Source: Methylobacterium sp. SyP6R
GTDB lineage: Bacteria > Pseudomonadota > Alphaproteobacteria > Rhizobiales > Beijerinckiaceae
Assembly: GCF_019216885.1 (NCBI RefSeq)
Contig: NZ_JAAQRC020000001.1
Coordinates: forward strand, 6,005,501-6,069,500
Direction of reading: 5' to 3'
DNA length: 64,000 bases
The position numbers were made by a program, and so were the translations under genes. The first letter of the stretch is position 1, and each line of letters starts with the position of its first letter. Below the pieces are notes generated by a model. That model was not told where the DNA came from, did no database searches, and saw only the letters and a list, made by a program, of their open reading frames with translations. Positions 7,866-19,555 of the stretch are shown here, piece after piece.

Positions 7866-8573
7866 TCAAATCCCCAGATACACCCGCCTCACCTCCGGAT
7901 CGTCCCGCAACGTCGCCGCCGGGCCCGAGAGCATCAGCCGCCCAGTCTGGAGCACGTAGGCCCGGTCGGCGATACTCAGCGATTCGGCCAGGCGCTGCTC
8001 GACCAGGAGGATCGTGGTGCCCGAGGCGCGGATCGCCTCGACGGCGGAAAAGATCTCGTCGACGAGCTTGGGCATGATGCCCTGCGAGGGCTCGTCGAGC
8101 ATCAGCAGGCGCGGCCGGGTCATCAGGGCGCGGCCGATGGCGAGCATCTGCTGCTCGCCGCCCGAGAGAGTGCCGGCCCGCTGCGGCAGGCGCTCCTTCA
8201 GGCGCGGGAAGAGGGAGAAGACGCGCTCCAGCGGCGCCTCGCGGTCGGCTTCCTTGCGGTGGAGGTAGCTGCCGAGCCGCAGGTTGTCGGCGACGGAGAG
8301 GCGCGGAAACAGCCGCTTGTTCTCCGGCACGTAGGCGATGCCCTTCGCCGTGATGGCGTGGCCCGGCAACCCGTCGATCCGGGCGCCGTCGAACACCACC
8401 TCGCCGGATTTCGGCCGCTCCATGCCGGCGATCGACTTGAGCAAGGTCGACTTGCCGGCGCCGTTGGCGCCCGCCACGACGACGATCTCGCCGGTCTCGA
8501 CCTCGATCGAGACGCCCTGGATGGCCAGGAGGCCCTGGTAGGCGGTGGAGAGCCCGCGGACCTCAAGCAGCAC
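7866..8573 (-). CDS. livF: Branched-chain amino acid-type ABC transporter ATPase LivF
   Basis: A 235-residue ATPase of the hydrophobic amino acid (HAAT) ABC importer family. Walker A is GANGAGKST, the signature is LSGGEQQ, and Walker B is LLMLDEPSQG, with YVPENKRLFP typical of LivF. GTG 8573 is chosen over ATG 8612 because GGGGGAG lies 7 bases before it (8581-8587 on the plus strand) and it gives the usual LivF length. It overlaps the 3' end of livG by 11 bp. It is the last gene of the leftward transport operon. Confidence 0.9.
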   Translation of the reverse strand: MLLEVRGLSTAYQGLLAIQGVSIEVETGEIVVVAGANGAGKSTLLKSIAGMERPKSGEVVFDGARIDGLPGHAITAKGIAYVPENKRLFPRLSVADNLRLGSYLHRKEADREAPLERVFSLFPRLKERLPQRAGTLSGGEQQMLAIGRALMTRPRLLMLDEPSQGIMPKLVDEIFSAVEAIRASGTTILLVEQRLAESLSIADRAYVLQTGRLMLSGPAATLRDDPEVRRVYLGI

Positions 8574-9294
8574 GGTGACGCTCCCCCAGATAGGCGGTGA
8601 TGACGCCCTCATCGCGCACCACCTCGGTCGGGTGGCCTTCCGCCAGCACGCGGCCGAGATGCAGCACGACCGCGCGGTCGACCAGCGGCATCACCACCTC
8701 CATCACGTGCTCGACCATGATGACGGTGACGCCGCGGGCGGCGACCTTGCGGATCAGCTCGACCCCGGCCTTGGCCTCGCTTGGGGTGAGCCCCGTCAGC
8801 ACCTCGTCGAGGAGAAGGAGCTTCGGCTCGGTGGCGAGCGCCCGGGCGACTTCGAGGCGCCGCTTCTCCGGCGGGGTCAGCTCCCCCGCCACCGCCTCGG
8901 CCCGATGGCTGAGGCCGGCGAAATCGAGGGTTTCCAGCGCCACGCGGCGGGCCGCGGCGGCGTTGGCGTGGCGGGAAAAGCCCCCGACGACGACGTTCTC
9001 GAGCACGTTCATCGAATCGAACGAGCGCGGCACCTGGAAGGTGCGGGCGATGCCGCGGCGGCAGCGCTCGGGGGCGGAGAGATCGGTGATGTCCTCGCCC
9101 CGGAAGACGATTCGTCCCTCGCTCGGCCGGTAGGTGCCGGAGATCAGGTTGAACAGGGTCGACTTGCCGGCGCCGTTCGGCCCGAGGAGCCCGAGGATCT
9201 GGCCCTCCGGCACGTCGAGACTGACATCCGCATTGGCGACGAGGCCGCCGAAGCGCAACGTGACGTGGTCGATGTGCAGCAAAGGTTCGCTCAC
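8563..9294 (-). CDS. livG: Branched-chain amino acid-type ABC transporter ATPase LivG
   Basis: A 243-residue ABC ATPase. Walker A is GPNGAGKSTLFNLISG and Walker B is LLLLDEVLTGLTPSE, the LivG type. The signature region reads LTPPEKRRLEVARAL, so the usual S-G-G of LSGGQ is changed. Relaxed signatures occur in LivG proteins, but this one is extreme. GTG 9294 overlaps the livM stop as GTGA. LivF and LivG form the cytoplasmic ATPase pair that drives LivH/LivM. Confidence 0.9.
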   Translation of the reverse strand: MSEPLLHIDHVTLRFGGLVANADVSLDVPEGQILGLLGPNGAGKSTLFNLISGTYRPSEGRIVFRGEDITDLSAPERCRRGIARTFQVPRSFDSMNVLENVVVGGFSRHANAAAARRVALETLDFAGLSHRAEAVAGELTPPEKRRLEVARALATEPKLLLLDEVLTGLTPSEAKAGVELIRKVAARGVTVIMVEHVMEVVMPLVDRAVVLHLGRVLAEGHPTEVVRDEGVITAYLGERHRAA

Positions 9295-10331
9295 GGCGTG
9301 GCCTCCTCGTTGCGGGCCTTGCGGGTGCGGCGAAACAGGCTGAGCACGCCTTCGGGCCGGGCAAGCGCCACCACCATCACCAGCACGCCGTAGAGCATCA
9401 GGTCGAGGCCGTTGCCGCTGCCGCCGAGATAGGAGCGGCTGATCTCGGTGAGCGGGATCAGGATTGCCGCCCCCACCAGCGGCCCCCACAGGGTGCCGAT
9501 GCCGCCGAGCACCGCCGGGAGCGCGAAGAGCAGCGAGAAGCGGAAGCTCATCACGCTCTCGGGATCGATGTAGGAGACGTAGGCCGCGTAGAAGCCGCCG
9601 CCGATCGCGGTGAAGAAGGCGGAGACCGCGGCCGCCGCCATCTTGGAGCGGAAGACCTCGACGCCGAGGCTCTCGGCAGCCTGGGCGTCGTCCTTGACCG
9701 CGCGCCACCAATAGCCCCAGCGCGAGCCTTCGATCAGCCAGGTCACGAACCACACCAGAGCCAGCATGCCGACGGCGAAATGGACGTAGGGGATCTTGTC
9801 GCGGGCGAACTGGAGCGTCCACCACGAATCGGGGTTGAACGGCCACTGGATGCCCATCGCGCCGCCGACGAAGTCCCAGTTATGGACGAGCAGCAGGCCG
9901 ATCTCCGCAATCACGATGGTGGCGATCGAGAAGTAGTGGCCGGCAAGCCGAAAGCACGGATAGCCGAGGATCAGCGCCACCGCCGCCGAGAGCAGGCCGC
10001 CCGCCAGCATGCCGAACCACGGCAACACGCCGTAATTGACGAACAGCACCGAGGTCGCGTAGGCGCCGAAGCCGAAATACAACGCATGGCCGAGCGAGAC
10101 CTGGCCGCAATAGCCCCCTAGGATGTTCCAGCTCTGCGAGAGCGCGGCATACATCAGGGTCAGGATCAGGACATTCTGAAGGTAGACGTCGGTGATGCCG
10201 TAGGGAAGGGCTGCAAGCGCGGCGAAGACCAGGGCGGCGACGACCAGCTTGCGCCGGCGCTTGGCCGCATGGCTCGCCTCGGCCCGGACGAGGCTCGATC
10301 CCGGCGCGAGGGCGGTGGTCAGCGTGGTCAT
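9291..10331 (-). CDS. livM: Branched-chain amino acid-type ABC transporter permease LivM
   Basis: A 346-residue inner-membrane permease with about 9-10 hydrophobic segments. The LivM hallmark WNILGGYCGQVSLGHALYFGFGAY (around residue 70-90) and the EAA-like segment SLGVEVFRSKMAAAAVSAFFTAIGGGFYA are present. It pairs with LivH to make the translocation channel. Its ATG shares a base with the livH stop (TGATG), so the genes are tightly coupled. The short N-terminal extension before the first helix is basic. Confidence 0.9.
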   Translation of the reverse strand: MTTLTTALAPGSSLVRAEASHAAKRRRKLVVAALVFAALAALPYGITDVYLQNVLILTLMYAALSQSWNILGGYCGQVSLGHALYFGFGAYATSVLFVNYGVLPWFGMLAGGLLSAAVALILGYPCFRLAGHYFSIATIVIAEIGLLLVHNWDFVGGAMGIQWPFNPDSWWTLQFARDKIPYVHFAVGMLALVWFVTWLIEGSRWGYWWRAVKDDAQAAESLGVEVFRSKMAAAAVSAFFTAIGGGFYAAYVSYIDPESVMSFRFSLLFALPAVLGGIGTLWGPLVGAAILIPLTEISRSYLGGSGNGLDLMLYGVLVMVVALARPEGVLSLFRRTRKARNEEATP

Positions 10332-11209
10332 CAGAGCCTCCCGAACAGGCCTTGCGGCCGCACGAACACCACCGCGAGGTAGAGGGCGTAGACGCCGATG
10401 GATTTCAGGGCCGGCGGCAGGATCACCGCCGTGAGGGCCTCGACGAGGCCGACGATGATCCCGGCGACGAGCGCACCGGCCACGCTGCCGAAGCCGCCGA
10501 GCGCCACCGTGACGTAGGCGATCAGCGCGAAGCTCGCCCCGACCTGGGGGTGGATGTAGTAGAAGATCGCCAGCACGGCGCCGGCGAGGCCGACCAGCGC
10601 CGCGCCCAGGCCCCAGCCGAGGGCGAAGACCCGGTTGCGGTCGATGCCGACCAGCGCCACCGCGCCCTGGTCCTCACGGGTGGCCTCCAGCGCCCGGCCG
10701 AAATCGGTGCGGCTCATCAGCAGGTGCAGGCCGCCGAAGGCGGCGAGCGAGACGAAGGCGCCGAAGATCTGCGGCCAGGGCAGGAAGATGCCGCCGAGTT
10801 CGAGGGTGCGCCCGCCGAGCCAGGTGTTCTGGACGTTGCGGTAATCGGGCGTGAACAGGTACTGCGCGGCGCCCTGGAGCAGGATTGCGAGCCCGAAGGT
10901 CGCGAAGATCTGCACCATGCCCTGGTTGGCCTTGGCCCGCATGGCGAAGCGGACCACGCCGAGATAGGCGGCGGCCCCGAGCACGAAGAGCAGGGCGGCG
11001 ACCAGCGGCATCAGCACCACCGGATCGAGATGGGTGACCAGCACCAGCCCGAAGGTCGCGTACATGGCCAGCATCAGGAACTCGCCATGGGCGAAGTTCA
11101 CCACGTCCATCAGGCCGAAGATCAGCGAGAGGCCGACCGCGATCAGGGCATAGATCAAGCCCATCAGGAGGCCGCTCGCCAGCACCTGCACCAGGGCTTG
11201 CGTCGTCAT
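10331..11209 (-). CDS. livH: Branched-chain amino acid-type ABC transporter permease LivH
   Basis: A 292-residue inner-membrane permease with about eight helices. The N-terminal segment GLIYALIAVGLSLIFGLMDVVNFAHGEFLML is diagnostic of LivH. The conserved loop after IDRNRVFALGWGLGAALVGLAGAV contacts the ATPase. The gene is first in the tight livHMGF block and is separated from the upstream binding-protein gene by 328 bp containing repeat B2. That arrangement would allow the binding protein to be made in excess. Confidence 0.9.
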   Translation of the reverse strand: MTTQALVQVLASGLLMGLIYALIAVGLSLIFGLMDVVNFAHGEFLMLAMYATFGLVLVTHLDPVVLMPLVAALLFVLGAAAYLGVVRFAMRAKANQGMVQIFATFGLAILLQGAAQYLFTPDYRNVQNTWLGGRTLELGGIFLPWPQIFGAFVSLAAFGGLHLLMSRTDFGRALEATREDQGAVALVGIDRNRVFALGWGLGAALVGLAGAVLAIFYYIHPQVGASFALIAYVTVALGGFGSVAGALVAGIIVGLVEALTAVILPPALKSIGVYALYLAVVFVRPQGLFGRL

Positions 11210-11261
11210 GGGGGTGGGGGCTCCGGTGAGGTCGCGAAATGTTGGATCGACGGGCGCCAGG

Positions 11262-11485
11262 AATGGCGCAGGTTCCTCCTCTCCCCGCGGGCGGGGAGAG
11301 GGCTGCGTCTCCGTTCAGGAGATGCAGCGAGCCCGCAGGGCGAGGGTGAGGGGGTGTCTCCGGATGCGGCTCCTCCGGCACCACCCCCTCACCCTCGCTC
11401 CGGCTTCGCCTCCGCTTGCTGCTGCCCCGACAAGGGGCCAGCAGCCCTCTCCCCGCCCGCGGGGAGAGGGGAAACCTGCGCCATT
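11262..11485. repeat. Repeat family B, copy 2, inside the transporter operon
   Basis: About 224 bp with outer arms AATGGCGCAGGTT and AACCTGCGCCATT, GC-rich end hairpins (CCTCTCCCCGC...) and the central GAGGGTGAGGGGGT pair. A further half-hairpin follows at about 11508-11526. It lies between the binding-protein gene and livH, within what looks like one transcription unit, where it could act as an RNA stabiliser or partial terminator. Confidence 0.9.
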
Positions 11486-11537
11486 TTCTCCCCCAGAAGG
11501 CCCTGCCGCCCGCGGGGAGAGAGGAAAGCGCGTCACC

Positions 11538-12788
11538 TCACACGTTCATCGGCCACTTGGCCGGCGCCACCGCGGCGGCTTCGGGGAACACGGTGACGAA
11601 CTTGTCGCCGATCCATTGCAGCAGCACCGGGTCGGCATGGGTGTTCTGGCCGTCGGGCCCGAAGGCGACCTTGGTCCAGGGCATCACCGTGCGGGTGCCC
11701 GGGATGTCGGTGGCGGCGAGCGCGGCGCGGATCTTCTGGCCATCGGTCGAGCCGGCGCGGTCGAGGGCGTCGGCGAGCACGATCATCGCCATGAACTGGC
11801 GCGAGGAATTGTCGTTGAAGTCGCGGCCGGCCCGGGCCTTGTACATGTTGTTCACGGTCGCGACCATCGGACGCTTGGCGGCCAGGTCGAGGGAGAAGCT
11901 GCCCCGCGAGATCACGCCCTGGAGCTTGTCGCCGACGGCGTCGTAGGTGACCTTCTCGGAGAAGCCGGCGGCCTGGGCGATGATGCTCTTCGGCTTGTAG
12001 CCGAGTTCGGCCATCGTCTTGGTCAGGAGGATCGCGTCGGTGGTGTAGCTCGTCGGCAAGAGCACGTCGGCGTTGGCAGTCTTGAGCTGCTGCACCTCGG
12101 CGGTGAGCGAGGGCGAGTTGCTCTTGTACTTCACGTCGGCCACGAGCTTGTAGCCGCGCTCGGCGGCGAGCTTGCGCTGCACGGTCGAGGAATCGACGCC
12201 GTAGATCGTGTCCTCGAAGAACAGGGCGACCGAGTCGATCTTCTGGCCCCGCTTGCGCTGGGCATCCAGGAAGTCGAACATCGCGGTCGAGAACATCTCG
12301 TCGTGGGCGGCCGGGCGGAAGAAGAACTTCAGGCCCTTGCGGTGCAGGCTCGGCGACGAGGAATCGGCGCAGACGAAGGGCACGCCGTAGCGCTCGGCGG
12401 TGGCGCTCACGGTCGCCGAGACCGCCGACTGGTAGCAGCCGACGAGCGCCGCGACCTTGTCCTGGGTGATCAGGCGCTCGGCCTCGGCGCGGCCCTTCTG
12501 CGGGTCGGCCTGGTGGTCGGCGAAGACGAGGCGGATCTTGGCGCCGCCCATGCCGGCGAGGCCTGCGCCCTTGGCGCCCGGCAGGTCGAGGTCGTGGTCG
12601 TTGTTGATGAGGTCGAGCGCCGTCTCGATGGCGTGGCGGGCATCCACCCCGACCTGCGCGCTCGGGCCCGACATGGCGTAGAGCACGCCGACCACCACCT
12701 CGGGTGCCGCCGCGCGGGCGGGAGCGCCGCGCAAGCCCGCGAGCGACAGGGCGCCGGCCCCCACCAAGAGTTCTCGACGACGGATCAT
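11538..12788 (-). CDS. ABC transporter substrate-binding protein, LivK type
   Basis: A 416-residue periplasmic type I binding protein. The N-terminus IRRRELLVGAGALSLAGLRG...ARA is a signal peptide with a twin-arginine-like pattern, so Tat export is possible. The mature part starts EVVVGVLYAMSGPSAQVG, followed by an AALVGCYQSAVSATVSATAERYGVPFV segment typical of branched-chain and amide binding proteins. It should deliver substrate to LivHMGF encoded downstream. The substrate is unknown; the neighbouring D-glutamate cyclase-family gene suggests an amino acid or derivative other than leucine or valine, but this is inference. Confidence 0.85.
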   Translation of the reverse strand: MIRRRELLVGAGALSLAGLRGAPARAAAPEVVVGVLYAMSGPSAQVGVDARHAIETALDLINNDHDLDLPGAKGAGLAGMGGAKIRLVFADHQADPQKGRAEAERLITQDKVAALVGCYQSAVSATVSATAERYGVPFVCADSSSPSLHRKGLKFFFRPAAHDEMFSTAMFDFLDAQRKRGQKIDSVALFFEDTIYGVDSSTVQRKLAAERGYKLVADVKYKSNSPSLTAEVQQLKTANADVLLPTSYTTDAILLTKTMAELGYKPKSIIAQAAGFSEKVTYDAVGDKLQGVISRGSFSLDLAAKRPMVATVNNMYKARAGRDFNDNSSRQFMAMIVLADALDRAGSTDGQKIRAALAATDIPGTRTVMPWTKVAFGPDGQNTHADPVLLQWIGDKFVTVFPEAAAVAPAKWPMNV

Positions 12789-12928
12789 GCGCTGGCCTCC
12801 AAGAGGTGGGGATTTCATCCAAGCCTCATTCCGCCGGCTTTGAAAAGCCCGTGTCGAGGCTGTCACCAGCCCGAATGCGGAAACGATGCGCGAACGAGAG
12901 ATCAAGACGAAAGAGCCGGGGACATCGT

Positions 12929-13729
12929 TCAGAGCACGGCGTATTCGCTGTTGCGCCGGTCGGTGATCAGCATGCAGCCCGGCGCGTGGGTGATGGCGAA
13001 GGCCGGCCGCACGGCGGCGATCACCGATTGCGGGGTGACGCCGCAGGCCCAGAAGACCGGGATCTCGTCGTCGCGGATCGCGACCGGGTCGCCGTAATCG
13101 GGCGCGCCGATATCGGAAATGCCGATCAGGTCCGGCCGGCCGAGATGGACCGGCGCGCCGTGGACGGAGGGAAACCGCGAGGTGATCTGCACCGCCCGGA
13201 TGGCTTGTGCGGGCGTGAGCGGGCGCATCGACACCACCATCGGCCCGGAGAAGCGGCCGGCCGGGGCGCACGGGATGCTGGTGCGGTACATCGGCACCCG
13301 TACCCCCATCTCGACATGGCGCAACGGCAACCCGTCCTCGGCCAGGGCCGCCTCGAACGAGTAGGAGCAGCCGATCACGAAGGCCACGAGGTCGTCGCGC
13401 CAGAATTCCGCGACGGAGGCGCATTCCGCCGCCACCTCGCCGTCGCGCCAGACCCGGTAGGCGGGAATGTCGGTGGCGATGTCGAGGTCGAGGCCGAGTT
13501 CCGGGATGCTGCGCTCGCCCTTGGCCGAGACGCCGATGATCGGGCACGATTTCGGGTTGCGCTGGGCAAACAGCAGGAACTCGTCGGCGAGGTCGGCGGG
13601 CAGCACCGCGAGGTTGCCCTGGACGTAGCCGTCGGCGATGCCGGCGGTGCAGCCGGTGATGGCGCCGCTGCGGCAGGCCAGCCGCGCCGCCTCGCCGCTC
13701 ATCCGCGCCCGATCGAAGGGAAGGGTCAT
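12929..13729 (-). CDS. D-glutamate cyclase / putative hydro-lyase family protein (DUF1445)
   Basis: A 266-residue cytoplasmic protein of the YcsI/DUF1445 family. It shows the family blocks [47 protein letters not shown] and [11 protein letters not shown]. Mammalian homologues convert D-glutamate to 5-oxo-D-proline; bacterial members are often annotated as hydro-lyases. The gene lies between a LysR regulator and an ABC transporter, all leftward, with a LysR-type operator candidate in the 109-bp gap upstream. A role in using an imported amino acid derivative is likely but not shown. Confidence 0.85.
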   Translation of the reverse strand: MTLPFDRARMSGEAARLACRSGAITGCTAGIADGYVQGNLAVLPADLADEFLLFAQRNPKSCPIIGVSAKGERSIPELGLDLDIATDIPAYRVWRDGEVAAECASVAEFWRDDLVAFVIGCSYSFEAALAEDGLPLRHVEMGVRVPMYRTSIPCAPAGRFSGPMVVSMRPLTPAQAIRAVQITSRFPSVHGAPVHLGRPDLIGISDIGAPDYGDPVAIRDDEIPVFWACGVTPQSVIAAVRPAFAITHAPGCMLITDRRNSEYAVL

Positions 13730-13823
13730 CGCCGCTCCTTTACCCGGATGGGTCCGTGCTCACCGATGCGCCATGATCACCGGTTAGGCAGGTAAGCGCC
13801 AATCGTCATTTCGCATCGGTTCC

Positions 13824-13840
13824 GATAAGGTGAGCTTATC
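13824..13840. promoter_or_regulatory. LysR-type operator candidate
   Basis: GATAAG-gtgag-CTTATC is a perfect inverted repeat containing T-N11-A, the LysR-family recognition pattern. It overlaps the lysR stop codon and lies about 95 bp upstream of the D-glutamate cyclase-family start, a normal position for an activator site. It is unusually AT-rich against its surroundings. Confidence 0.6.
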
Positions 13841-14732
13841 ATCGCCAGTCAGGCTCGGCCGCCACCTCGCAGGCCAGCCGCGCCGCCGTCGCGGCGAGCC
13901 CGCAATCGGGCGCGTTCGGGTAGGTGGCGGTGAAGCCGATGTCGGGCAGGGCCGGCGCCGGGGCGATGATCCGCAGCGCGCCCTCGTCGAGGTCGCGCCG
14001 CACGACCTCGGGCGGGATCACCCCGATGCCGATCCCCTCCCGCGCCATCCGGACGATGGTGGAGAGCGAGGCGTTGCTGTGCAGGCGCGGCGGCGGCAGG
14101 TTCGACTGCGCCAGCATCTCGCGTAAGCACACGTAGGGGTTGGTGTTCTTCGGATAGGTGATGAGCGGATGCCGCAAGAGGGCCGCCAGGCTGACTTCGC
14201 CGGGGCCTAGGTCGAGGGACGGCGCGGCGATCCAGGCGAGCGACACGCTGCAGAGCGGCAGGTTGACCAAGCTCGGCATGGTGATCGGCCCGACCAGGAA
14301 GGCGAGGTCGAGGTCCCGGTTCAGGAGCGCGTCGCGCATGGTGGGCGAGATGTCGACCGCGATGTCGACGGTGACGCCCGGATAGGCCTCGTTCATCCGG
14401 GCGATGAAGCGCATCAGCCAGGTATGGACGATGGTCTCCGAGACGCCGAGCCGCAGCACGCCGCGCAGCGAGCCGGGCCCGGCCACCGCCTGCATCATCT
14501 CGGTGCGCAGGCGCAGGAAGCGCTCGGCGTAAGGAAGGAGGTCGCGGCCCTTGGCCGTCAGCACCACCGAGCGGGCGCGCCGCTCGAACAGCCGCACGCC
14601 GAATTCCTCCTCCAGGGCCGCGATCCGCTGCGACACCGCCGGCTGCGAGGTGTTCATCCGTTCCGCCGCCTTGCGGAAGCTGCACAGCGAGGCCGTCCAG
14701 TAGAAGATTTCGAGGCTTCTCAGGTCCGCCAT
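13839..14732 (-). CDS. LysR-family transcriptional regulator
   Basis: A 297-residue DNA-binding regulator. The N-terminal winged helix-turn-helix is complete (LEIFYWTASLCSFRKAAERMNTSQPAVSQRIAALEEEFG, residues ~6-44), followed by the effector-binding domain from about residue 90. ATG 14732 gives the standard N-terminus; an in-frame ATG at 14786 would add 18 residues without family similarity. It lies upstream of and in the same direction as the cyclase and ABC transporter genes, and a T-N11-A palindrome sits at their junction. It probably controls that cluster. Confidence 0.88.
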   Translation of the reverse strand: MADLRSLEIFYWTASLCSFRKAAERMNTSQPAVSQRIAALEEEFGVRLFERRARSVVLTAKGRDLLPYAERFLRLRTEMMQAVAGPGSLRGVLRLGVSETIVHTWLMRFIARMNEAYPGVTVDIAVDISPTMRDALLNRDLDLAFLVGPITMPSLVNLPLCSVSLAWIAAPSLDLGPGEVSLAALLRHPLITYPKNTNPYVCLREMLAQSNLPPPRLHSNASLSTIVRMAREGIGIGVIPPEVVRRDLDEGALRIIAPAPALPDIGFTATYPNAPDCGLAATAARLACEVAAEPDWR

Positions 14733-14807
14733 GCTCCGTCCCGGTTCGCGACGGGACAGTGTGGAGCAAGGTTCGGACCATGCCAAATTCCGGCGGCGGC
14801 CCGGTCC

Positions 14808-15494
14808 TCAAGCCGGAAGCACCACCACCTTCGTCTTCACCGGCGTCTGCGCGTAGAGGTGGATCATGTCCTGGCTCAGCAGGCCGACGCAGCCGCTGGT
14901 GATCCCTGAGCCGATCGATTCCGGGTCGCTGCTGGCGTAGATCGTGTAGAGCGTGTAGGCGCCGTTCTGGTAGAGGTGCAGGGTCCGGGCGCCGAGCGGG
15001 TTGTCGAGACCGCCCGGCATGCCGCGAGCCCATTTGGCGGCTTCCGGCTGGCGCTTGATCATCTCCCGGGGCGGGGTCCAGGTCGCCCATTCGCTCTTGC
15101 GCCCGACATAGGCGTCGCCGCTCCAGCGGAACCCGTCGCGGCCGACATTGGCGCCGTAGCGGGTGGCGGTCCCGCCTTCCTCGATTCGGTAGACGTAGTA
15201 ATTGGCCGGATCGACGATGATCGTCCCGGGCGCTTCCTTCGAGGCGTATTGTACCGTGCGGCGATAGTATTTCGGATTGACCTTGCTGACGTCGACCGCG
15301 GGAATCGGAAATTTTTCGGTCGGCACCGGCCCGTAGAGCGCCGAGGCCTCGGCGAGGCTCATCCCGTCGGTGGTCGCGCAGCCGGCGAGCCCGAGCCCGC
15401 CGAGGCTCGCCGCGCCGAGCAGGAAGGAACGGCGGTGAAGCAGGCTCCTCTGGCCGGCGCCGTCGGTCCCGGCATGTCCGCTCTCGACAATCAT
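14808..15494 (-). CDS. L,D-transpeptidase (YkuD) lipoprotein
   Basis: A 228-residue enzyme with an N-terminal signal containing RRSFLLGAAS (Tat-like) and the lipobox LAGC, so a lipid-anchored envelope protein. The catalytic YkuD region is LHLYQNGAYTLYTIYASSDPESIGSGITSGCVGLLSQDMIHLY, with the active-site Cys in SGCVGL. Such enzymes form 3-3 cross-links or attach proteins to peptidoglycan. ATG 15494 is preferred; ATG 15542 is possible. It is divergent from the histidine kinase gene, sharing a 171-bp promoter region. Confidence 0.85.
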   Translation of the reverse strand: MIVESGHAGTDGAGQRSLLHRRSFLLGAASLGGLGLAGCATTDGMSLAEASALYGPVPTEKFPIPAVDVSKVNPKYYRRTVQYASKEAPGTIIVDPANYYVYRIEEGGTATRYGANVGRDGFRWSGDAYVGRKSEWATWTPPREMIKRQPEAAKWARGMPGGLDNPLGARTLHLYQNGAYTLYTIYASSDPESIGSGITSGCVGLLSQDMIHLYAQTPVKTKVVVLPA

Positions 15495-15665
15495 GGTTCG
15501 AAGTCCCGTGCCGTATCGTCCGACGAGAGATGTCTCGGGCATCCACCCGCGGAGCGCCTATATCGGGCGGAACCTGCCGTCTTACGGCCCAGCTGGCAAG
15601 CCTCGACCGTCCGGCGCACGGACGCGAGGTTTGCACCATCCCCTGCGCCCGCCCACACTCGTCCC

Positions 15666-18547
<2,882 letters not shown>

Positions 18548-18594
18548 CCCCGCACCCGCACGGCATTTCCGAGTTTCTTCAATTGCTTAGCGTC

Positions 18595-18610
18595 TGGCAC
18601 GGGAGTTGAC
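18595..18610 (+). promoter_or_regulatory. Sigma-54 (-24/-12) promoter
   Basis: TGGCAC-GGGAG-TTGAC matches the consensus TGGCACG-N4-TTGC(A/T) except for one base in the -12 element (GA instead of GC). The GG-N10-G spacing is exact. Predicted transcription start is about 18620, some 38 bp before the next ATG. Confidence 0.65.
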
Positions 18611-18657
18611 AGGGGCTGTCCGAGCCGGCCGCCCGCCGGCGCAGACGAGCGACACCC

Positions 18658-19419
18658 ATGACGACAGGCAATCCCCGCCTCCGGGCGGCGGGCCTCGCGG
18701 CCATGCTGCTGGCGGCCGGCCCGGCCGCGGCGCAGGACAATTCGGTCTGGGATCCCGGCACCCTGCCGGAGACCAAGGGAACGGTGAAGCAGTACACGCT
18801 CACCCCCCGCGGCGACGTCGACGGCCTGATCCTCACCGACGGCACCGAGGTGAAGCTGCCGCCGCGGCTCTCCGGCGCCGTGGTGTTCACGGTGAAGCCG
18901 GGCGACGCGGTCTCGGTGCGCGGCATGCGCGCCCGGGCCCTGCCCCTCGTCGACGGCGCCTCGATCCGCAACGAGGCGACCGGCGCCACCCTCACCACCC
19001 TCGGGCCGCCGGAGCCCGCCGCCGACGAGACGGTGCTGAGCGGGCGCATCGCCGCCCTGCTGCACGGCCGCCGGGGCGAGGTGAACGGAGCCCTCCTCGA
19101 CGACGGCACCACCCTGCGGCTGCCCCCGCACGAGGCCGCGCGCCTGAGCGCGACCCTGCGGGCCGGCCAGAGCGTCAGCCTCCGCGGCAGCGTGGCGAAG
19201 AGCCCGCTCGGCACGGTGGTGGAGGTGCGGGCGCTCGGGACCGGCCCGGACACCCTGGTCGAGGTCGGCGGGCCGCCGCCCCGTCCGCGTGGTCCGCGTG
19301 CCGAGGCCGGTCCTCCGGGCGGCCCCGACGCACCGCCCCCGCCGCCGCCCGGCCCCGGTGCGGCTCCTCCGCCGCCCCCACCCGGCGCGGCCCCGCCGCC
19401 GCCGCCCCGTCGGTTCTAA
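18658..19419 (+). CDS. Secreted protein with two repeat domains and a proline-rich tail
   Basis: A 253-residue exported protein with a signal peptide ending PAAAQ (about residue 25). Two related ~70-residue domains follow. Each reads G-x-V, then a Gly-rich loop, then (L/I)DDGT or LTDGTE with LPP, then a VSVRG or VSLRG strand, resembling a small beta barrel (OB-like). The last ~45 residues are Pro/Gly-rich with runs of six or seven prolines. I do not recognise the family. It is the gene directly after the two-component pair and has its own sigma-54-like promoter and upstream sites, so it is the likely regulated output. Confidence 0.75.
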   Translation: MTTGNPRLRAAGLAAMLLAAGPAAAQDNSVWDPGTLPETKGTVKQYTLTPRGDVDGLILTDGTEVKLPPRLSGAVVFTVKPGDAVSVRGMRARALPLVDGASIRNEATGATLTTLGPPEPAADETVLSGRIAALLHGRRGEVNGALLDDGTTLRLPPHEAARLSATLRAGQSVSLRGSVAKSPLGTVVEVRALGTGPDTLVEVGGPPPRPRGPRAEAGPPGGPDAPPPPPPGPGAAPPPPPPGAAPPPPPRRF

Positions 19420-19555
19420 GCCGCGATCGACCAAGATGGCCTGCGCGGCGGGAACGCGCCGCGCAGGTGATTAATCCCGATGGCATCGCAACTTTTCGCG
19501 ATCCCGCCGGTTCTCGGCTCCGGATCGGTCGGTCCTTCCTCAAGGAGACATCACG

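Noticed and set aside
11208..13097. 629-codon plus-strand frame across the binding-protein gene and part of the cyclase gene
   Set aside because: It runs through repeat B2 and opposite two well-supported genes; composition is that of an out-of-frame shadow.
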